DNA of 64,000 nucleotides from NCBI GenBank assembly GCA_026392115.1, contig JAPLCQ010000125.1:55150-119149 (forward strand), given 5' to 3'. The notes under the pieces are model-generated. The model searched no databases, was not told the DNA's origin, and saw only the letters and a list, made by a program, of their open reading frames with translations. Below, piece after piece: positions 58,601 to 64,000 of the stretch (positions are counted from its first letter, which is position 1; the number at the start of each line of letters is the position of its first letter). The DNA is from Armatimonadota bacterium (lineage in GTDB: Bacteria; Armatimonadota; Chthonomonadetes; Chthonomonadales; CAJBBX01). Made by a program: the position numbers and the translations under genes.

Positions 58601-60623
58601 CACCACGCTGGTGACGGCGGACAAGACGGCCTCGCTCAACAGCAGCGTGGTGCTTCAGGCTACGCTGACTGACAACATCTCCGGCGCTCTCGGAGGCAAG
58701 GTTGTCGCCTTCAAGGTCGACGGCACGGCGGTCGGCAGTTCCGTAACCGCCGCCACGGGCGGCGCCAGCCTGAGCTATGCGGTATCAGGCTCGTCAGGCT
58801 CCCGAACCATCCTTGCCGAGTATGCTGCCGAGGGCAACTACCTGGGTTGCAGCGATACCGCAACCCTAACGGTCAACAAGATCGCCACCACCACGTTCGC
58901 GACTGCCATCAGCGCTAGGACCGGCACGACGAGTCCGCTGACGGCGTTGCTGCGTACCTCCGCTGCGTTGACTGCGCTCTCGGGCAAGAGCGTGTCGTTC
59001 AAGGTTGGAGCAACGACCGTCGGCTCTGCCACCACCGGCGGTGACGGCTGGGCCAGTTACAGCTACGCCATCACCGACGCCGCCGGTACATACACCATCC
59101 GGGCGGACTTTGCGGGTGACACAACCTATGGCGCCAGCTTCGGAGAAGCCAGCTGGACGGTTCTGCCGGCCCTCCGCGCCACCACACTGGTGACGGCGGA
59201 CAAGACGGCGTCGCTTGGCGCCACCGTGGCGCTACAGGCCACGCTTACTGACAACATCTCCGGCGCTCTCGGCGGCAAGGTACTCGCCTTCAAGATCGAC
59301 GGCACGGCGGTCGGTACTGCCGTTACCGCCGCAACAGGTGTAGCCAGTCTGAGCTATGCAGTATCTGGCTCGGCGGGCGCCCGAACCATCCTCGCTGAGT
59401 ATGCTGCCGAGGGCAACTACCTGGGTTGCAGTGACACCGCCACCCTCACCGTCAACACGATCGCGACTACCACGTTCGTCACGGCCAGCACCGGAGTGGC
59501 AGGCACAACCTCGACGCTTCGGGGCCTGCTGCGGACATCGGCTCTGGTGGCGCTCGCGGGCAAGACGATCACATTCAAGGTGAGCGGCACCGAGGTCGGC
59601 ACCGGCACCACCGGCGCCGATGGATGGGCCTCCTACCTTCTGTCGCTGGGTGTAAGGCCCCATGGCTCGTACCCCGTCCGGGCGGACTTCGCCGGCGATA
59701 CTACCTACACTGCCAGCTATCATGAGGGCACGATGGCAGTGATCCAGCACAACACCATGGTCACCGTGTCGTCTGCGGCCGCCTACTATGGTACGAGTGC
59801 GGTGCTCAGTGCCAAGTTGCTCCTGATCCCTGGCGGCGCTGCGATCTCCGGCAAGACGATTACCTTCAAGGTTGACGGAAGCATCGTTGGCTCCGGTACC
59901 ACCGGCGCTGACGGCTGGGCCAGCTACACCATGGCGTTAGCTGGGGTGACCTCGGGTGCGCACACACTGCAGGCCGTCTACGCCGGCGAACTGGCCTATG
60001 CGGGCAGCGACGGCTCATCGACGCTGACTGTGAATAAGTACACGACGACGGTGTTCGCCACGGCTCGGTCAGGCAACCGGGGCGGCTCGTCGGTGCTGAG
60101 CGCACTGCTTCGCACGAGCGGCGTTCCGCTGTCCGGCAAGACGATCAGCTTCAAGGTGGACGGCACCGTTGTCGGATCCGGCACGACTGCTGCACCCGGC
60201 GCTACGGTCGGCTGGGCGACCTACGACTACTCGCTGGTTGGAGCCACTGTCGGTAGCCATACGGTCGTCGCCGAGTTCGCTGGTGACGACGCGTACGCTT
60301 CCAGCAACGGCAGTTCGACAATGGCCGTCGGCAAGGAAAGCACGATCCTGTACACCAGCGCCGCATCGGTGGTTCGGCTCGCACAGGTCTACCTGCGCGG
60401 CTATCTACGGGACTCGGCCAATGTCTGGCTGGCCGACAAGTCCATCTCGTTCTCGATTGGCGGGACGTGGGTCGGGAACGCGACCACCAACTCGAGTGGA
60501 GTGGCCAGCTACCTCTACACCGCGACGGTGGCGGCAGGCCCGCATACGATCCTTGCGACGTTCGCCGGTGACGCCAGCTACGCGGGCGACACGGACACTG
60601 ATACGCTGACCGTGACGCCCTAA
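55608..60623 (+). CDS. Secreted SBBP-repeat beta-propeller protein with about nine Ig-like (Big_3-type) C-terminal repeats
   Basis: Signal peptide; [37 protein letters not shown] (DUF7948/SBBP N-terminus); STYLGG(A/N)xxDxxxAL repeats; tandem [26 protein letters not shown] modules. Confidence 0.88.
   Translation: [1671 protein letters not shown]
58020..59480 (+). repeat. In-frame tandem repeat, about 2.5 units of 579 bp (193 aa, two Ig-like domains per unit)
   Basis: Equivalent TTCG in the (F)ATAxSARTGTT segment at 58317, 58896 and 59475, i.e. 579 bp apart each time; ATTLV(T/A)DDKTA segments recur with the same period. Confidence 0.88.
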
Positions 60624-60634
60624 GGAGACGACGC

Positions 60635-61762
60635 ATGACCAAGCAATTCCGCCTTCGGGCATGTGCGGCGCTGGCAGTCGCCGCTGCGATGGGCCTCACT
60701 GGCTGCGGAGGCGGGGGCTCAAGCACCGGCCTGCGGCTCGTGGGGCAGGTGTCGGACCCAGCCGGGGCGCCCGTTAAGGGCGCCACGGTGACGGCCGGCG
60801 CGGCTACGGCCACGACGGACCCGTCGGGCCGGTACGAACTCCGCATGGTGGCCGCTAACAGCAGCATGGTGGTGACCTTCGCGGGGTCGGGCTACAACGA
60901 GTGCGTGTCGGTGGTGCCGGTGACTGATCGTGCGAACACCGAGCAGAACGTAACCCTGCTGCCGGTCTGACGGTCGACCAGCATCGATCCTACGGCCGCC
61001 ACCACGATCGTTGATGATCGGGCGGACGGCACCAATGGTGGGGTGGCGCTTCCGGCCGGCGGCGTTGTATCGGCCGCCGGAGCGCCGTTGGCGTCTGCCC
61101 GCGTGAAGATTACCACCTCGGTACCGGGCGATGCCGGGTACCTCGACAGCTTCCCGGCTCAGTATGTGGGTGTCAGCACCCGCGCCGCCGGCGACAAGGT
61201 TCCGCTCATTACGTACGGAGCCATCAACGTGACCCTGGAGGACGGCGCCGGCCAGCCGGCGAAGCTCGCAGGAACCGCCGTGCTTCGCTTCCCGGTGACC
61301 GCAGGCAACGACCCGGCCGTGGCGACCATACCGCTCTGGTACCTGGACACCACGACGGGCCTCTGGAAGAGCGATAGCGACGCCGTGCGCGACGACAGCA
61401 CGACGCCTGCGACCTACCGCGCAGAGGTGTCGCACTTCTCGTGGTGGGCGATCGCCGTGTTCCCGCCGAGCAGCATCACCGTGCGTGTGCGCGTGGTGCG
61501 CGACCCGACGGACAGCCCGCTTCAGGGCGTCGTCGGGGCCCAGGTCACGGTCCGCCGCGAGCGCGGCGCCTGGCAGGGCAGAATGACGACGGACGCGGAC
61601 GGCAACTGCGAAGTGATCGCGCCCCCGCCGGGCCCCTACAACGTTCGGGCACGCAAGGCGAACTACTTCGACGAAGGCACCGTCAGCAGCACCCCTGGCA
61701 CGGGCGTAGTAGACGTACTCTACTGGCTGCGCCCGCTGGGTACCGGTACGGGCGGCGGCTAG
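60635..61762 (+). pseudogene. Lipoprotein with carboxypeptidase-regulatory-like and ZU5-like regions, interrupted by in-frame TGA at 60968-60970
   Basis: ORFs 60635-60970 and 61043-61762 are in the same frame; bridge reads NVTLLPV*RSTSIDPTAATTIVDDRADGTNGGVALPAGGVVSAAGAPLASARVKI. Confidence 0.7.
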
Positions 61763-61840
61763 GCCGTCGATCCGACCTGGTGACGCAAAGCTACGGCCTG
61801 CGGAGGACCTCCCTCTGCAGGCCGTAGCCATGTTTGCCGG
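61760..61840 (+). ncRNA. Candidate structured RNA resembling a GEMM/c-di-GMP-I riboswitch (partial/degenerate)
   Basis: GGTGACGCAAAGCTACGGCCTGC, perfect 12-bp partner GCAGGCCGTAGC, then CATGTTTGCCGG; preceded by GCCGTCGATCCGACCTGG hairpin. The 5' GGCAAAC box is not clearly present. Confidence 0.4.
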
Positions 61841-62000
61841 CCATTTGGCGGCGCGGCCCACGGGGCTGGTACGCTTGGGCGGTCACGCGGCATCGGCGTT
61901 CATCGAGAGCGACGGTGGAGATCCGCAGGCTTGCCACAAGGATGGGCGCAGGATTGGGTGCGCCTTGCGGCGAACCTGGGATCATCGACGCTCACCGGAG

Positions 62001-64000
62001 ATGCCCTTGCCCAGCCAACCGCCCAGGACCGATCGGCGCAGCTTCATCGTGGGGGCCGCCGGGTTGGCCGCACTTCCAGCCGCCGGGGCCGAAGCTGGCC
62101 CGCCGCCCGCCGCCGTGCTGGACGTGCGCGGGATGGCGTGGTAGGAGCTCTGCGCCGCCGAGGCGCTGCAGGGGCTGGCCAACCGGCGCGGGCCGCGGGT
62201 CTACCTGAACCACGGCGAGCCCGCTGACCAGAAGTGGCTGGGGATCTATGCCGAGCGGGCGGGTCTTCGCACGGAGCCCGTGGCTTCGCTGGAGGAACTG
62301 GTAGTGCGCTTCCGTCGGGACTTCCGGGGCCTGGTTCTCTACGATGCCGCCGTCGACGGCTCGCGCTACGCGGCCATCACCGCCGCCGGCGTCCTTGGCG
62401 CGCTGCCGGTTTGCGCGGACGTGCTGCGGCGCCTGCCCGACTGCGGCGCCGTGCGCCTCGACCTGCGCGGCCGCTTCGCCCGGAGCGCCGAGGCCTGCGC
62501 CTGGGCGCTGGCCGAGCTAATGCCCCGCTGCAGCCGCCGCCTGGCGCACTCGGTGGACGGCGGGAGGGCCGACGGCATCCTCACCGGCGTCTGCGGCCCC
62601 ATGTCGGGCTTCGACTGGCAGGTGATGCATCGCGGCTTCGTCTTCAACCTCGGCTCGCAGGCCAAGAAGATGGTGAGCTACGGCGGCGAAGTGGGCGGCG
62701 ATGCCGAGCACGCGGCACTCTACGAGCGCATCCTGGCGGCCCTCAAGCCGCCCGCCCAGATCTGCGGCTACGGCGACCCGGAGGACTACTGGTGCCTGCT
62801 CCTGAGCCGCCACGGGCACTACTCGTTCCATGCGTTCCACAACTGGAGCTTCCACAGTCGCGTCCCGGTGCGGGTCGGCGCCCTGCGCCAGCGCGTGACC
62901 TTCTCGCCGGCGAACGTGGAGCCGGAGACCCGGCGCGTCTCGGTCTGCTTCATGACCAGCGAGGGCGACACGATGAAGGGGCCTCTGCCCTTCTTCTACG
63001 GCAGCTGGTTCGATCCGGCGCGGGGCAAGACGGCGGTGAACTGGGGAGTAAACCCGCTCATGGCCCGCCTCTTCCCGGCCATGCTCGACTACTTTTATGC
63101 CTCCGCAACGCCCAACGACGGCTTCTTCGCCGGCCCGTCCGGCGCGGGCTACTGCTACCCCGATGTGATGCCGGATCCGGCCTCCTTCGGCCGACACACC
63201 GGAGCTGCGGCCCGCGAGGCCGGGGTGGAGTGCCTGGACCTGTGGGGCGGCGGCGTCCCGGTCGTGCAGGCCGCCTACAGCCGCGCCGCCCGTCCGCTGG
63301 GCGTGACGACGTTCACCAGCCCGGCCCGGCTGCGGCTGCTGCCCGATGGCGCCCCGGTGGTGCACCACGAACTGGGCTACTGGCAGACGGAGGGCCTGAA
63401 CGGCGCTTCCTGGCCCGCCGCCTTCGCCGACCCGGTCCAGCGCGCCGCCGCCATCGAGCGGCTGGTGGCGAGGATCGAGCGGATCGCCTCGCGCGTGCGC
63501 CCGCCCTTCGTCATCCTGGTGCTGGGCGACCTCCACAGTTACAGCCGCCACGCGTCGCTCTACGCCGAGGTGGCCGCCGCGTTGGACCCCGAGCGCTTCC
63601 GGTCGTGTAGGCTGGACCAGGCCATGGCGGAACTGCGCTCCTGGTCGTCGCGTCGGGTCGTGGTGGGCGGCGAGAGCGTGAACGAGCGCCCCGCGTGGGC
63701 GGGTCTGGAGGGCGCCGAGACGCGCCTGACGCTGACGCTGACCAACGGCCGCTCGCGCCCCACCGAGGCCACCGTGAAGCTCGAAGGCCGCGAGCCCGTG
63801 CGCGTCTCCCTGAAGGCTCGCGAGCGCCGCGAGGTGACCGTCGCAACGGTCCCGCCGGGCAGCGCGCCGGCGTCGGTCACAGCCGTCACGGTATCGGCGG
63901 CAGGCTTTGAGGAGCGGCTGGAGGTTGATGGCATCGGCGTGTCCGGCGGCGAGGCCCACCGGCGGGCCGCCTGCGTGCGCGTCTGGGGCAGCGACCTGAT
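62001..64000 (+). pseudogene. Tat-exported GxGYxYP-family putative glycoside hydrolase, interrupted by in-frame TAG at 62142-62144; runs past right edge
   Basis: TDRRSFIVGAAGLAALPAAGAEAG Tat signal, then AVLDVRGMAW*ELCAAEALQGLANRRGPRVYLNHG in one frame; GPSGAGYCYPDVMPDP is the family motif; open to 64000 after the TAG. Confidence 0.72.

Noticed and set aside
62234-63959. ORFs 62234-63610 (+) and 62517-63959 (-)
   Set aside because: Out-of-frame shadows of the GxGYxYP coding frame.
1-64000. Genetic code reassignment of TAG or TGA suggested by three in-frame stops
   Set aside because: Many intact genes in the window end normally at TAG and TGA (e.g. 8542, 13036, 18135), so local pseudogenisation or error is more likely.
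1-64000. CRISPR arrays, tRNA/rRNA genes, transposases, phage or defence systems
   Set aside because: None recognised on reading either strand; the 579-bp and heptad repeats do not have CRISPR architecture.

Overview
High-GC bacterial chromosomal window dominated by extracellular-glycan metabolism; gene families suggest an Armatimonadota/Planctomycete-like organism, but taxonomy is not proven here. Left part (1-20 kb): a reverse-strand operon of cyclic beta-1,2-glucan synthase (running off the left edge), a GH144/glucoamylase-family enzyme and an uncharacterised secreted protein; then a DUF6785-like membrane protein, a large glycoside hydrolase with duplicated C-terminal modules, an FGGY kinase, a UroD-like protein, a plant-type glucuronokinase homologue, UDP-glucose dehydrogenase, a monotopic phosphoglycosyl transferase and a sugar formyltransferase. 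Middle (20-38 kb): Cus-type heavy-metal RND efflux pair, a four-gene two-component cluster, a large secreted multicopper oxidase with Ig-like modules, a thioredoxin-fold protein lacking both active-site cysteines, and a YjbH-like outer membrane protein. 38.8-54.2 kb: surface polysaccharide cluster (WlbA/B/C-type sugar genes, Wzy, Wzx, several GTs, PIG-L, WbqC) with a visibly lower-GC core, ending in a graveyard of gene fragments (UDP-GlcNAc 2-epimerase, heparinase II/III, GT4, deacetylase). Right part: GHMP kinase, SBBP/Ig-like giant protein with an exact 579-bp tandem period, and two genes each interrupted by one in-frame stop, separated by an RNA element resembling part of a GEMM (c-di-GMP-I) riboswitch. 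A heptad-like short repeat (GAAAGTC-TAAAGKK-GAAAGT) recurs at three gene ends. No tRNA, rRNA, CRISPR or intact IS was seen. All family calls are from reading translated sequence, without database searches.
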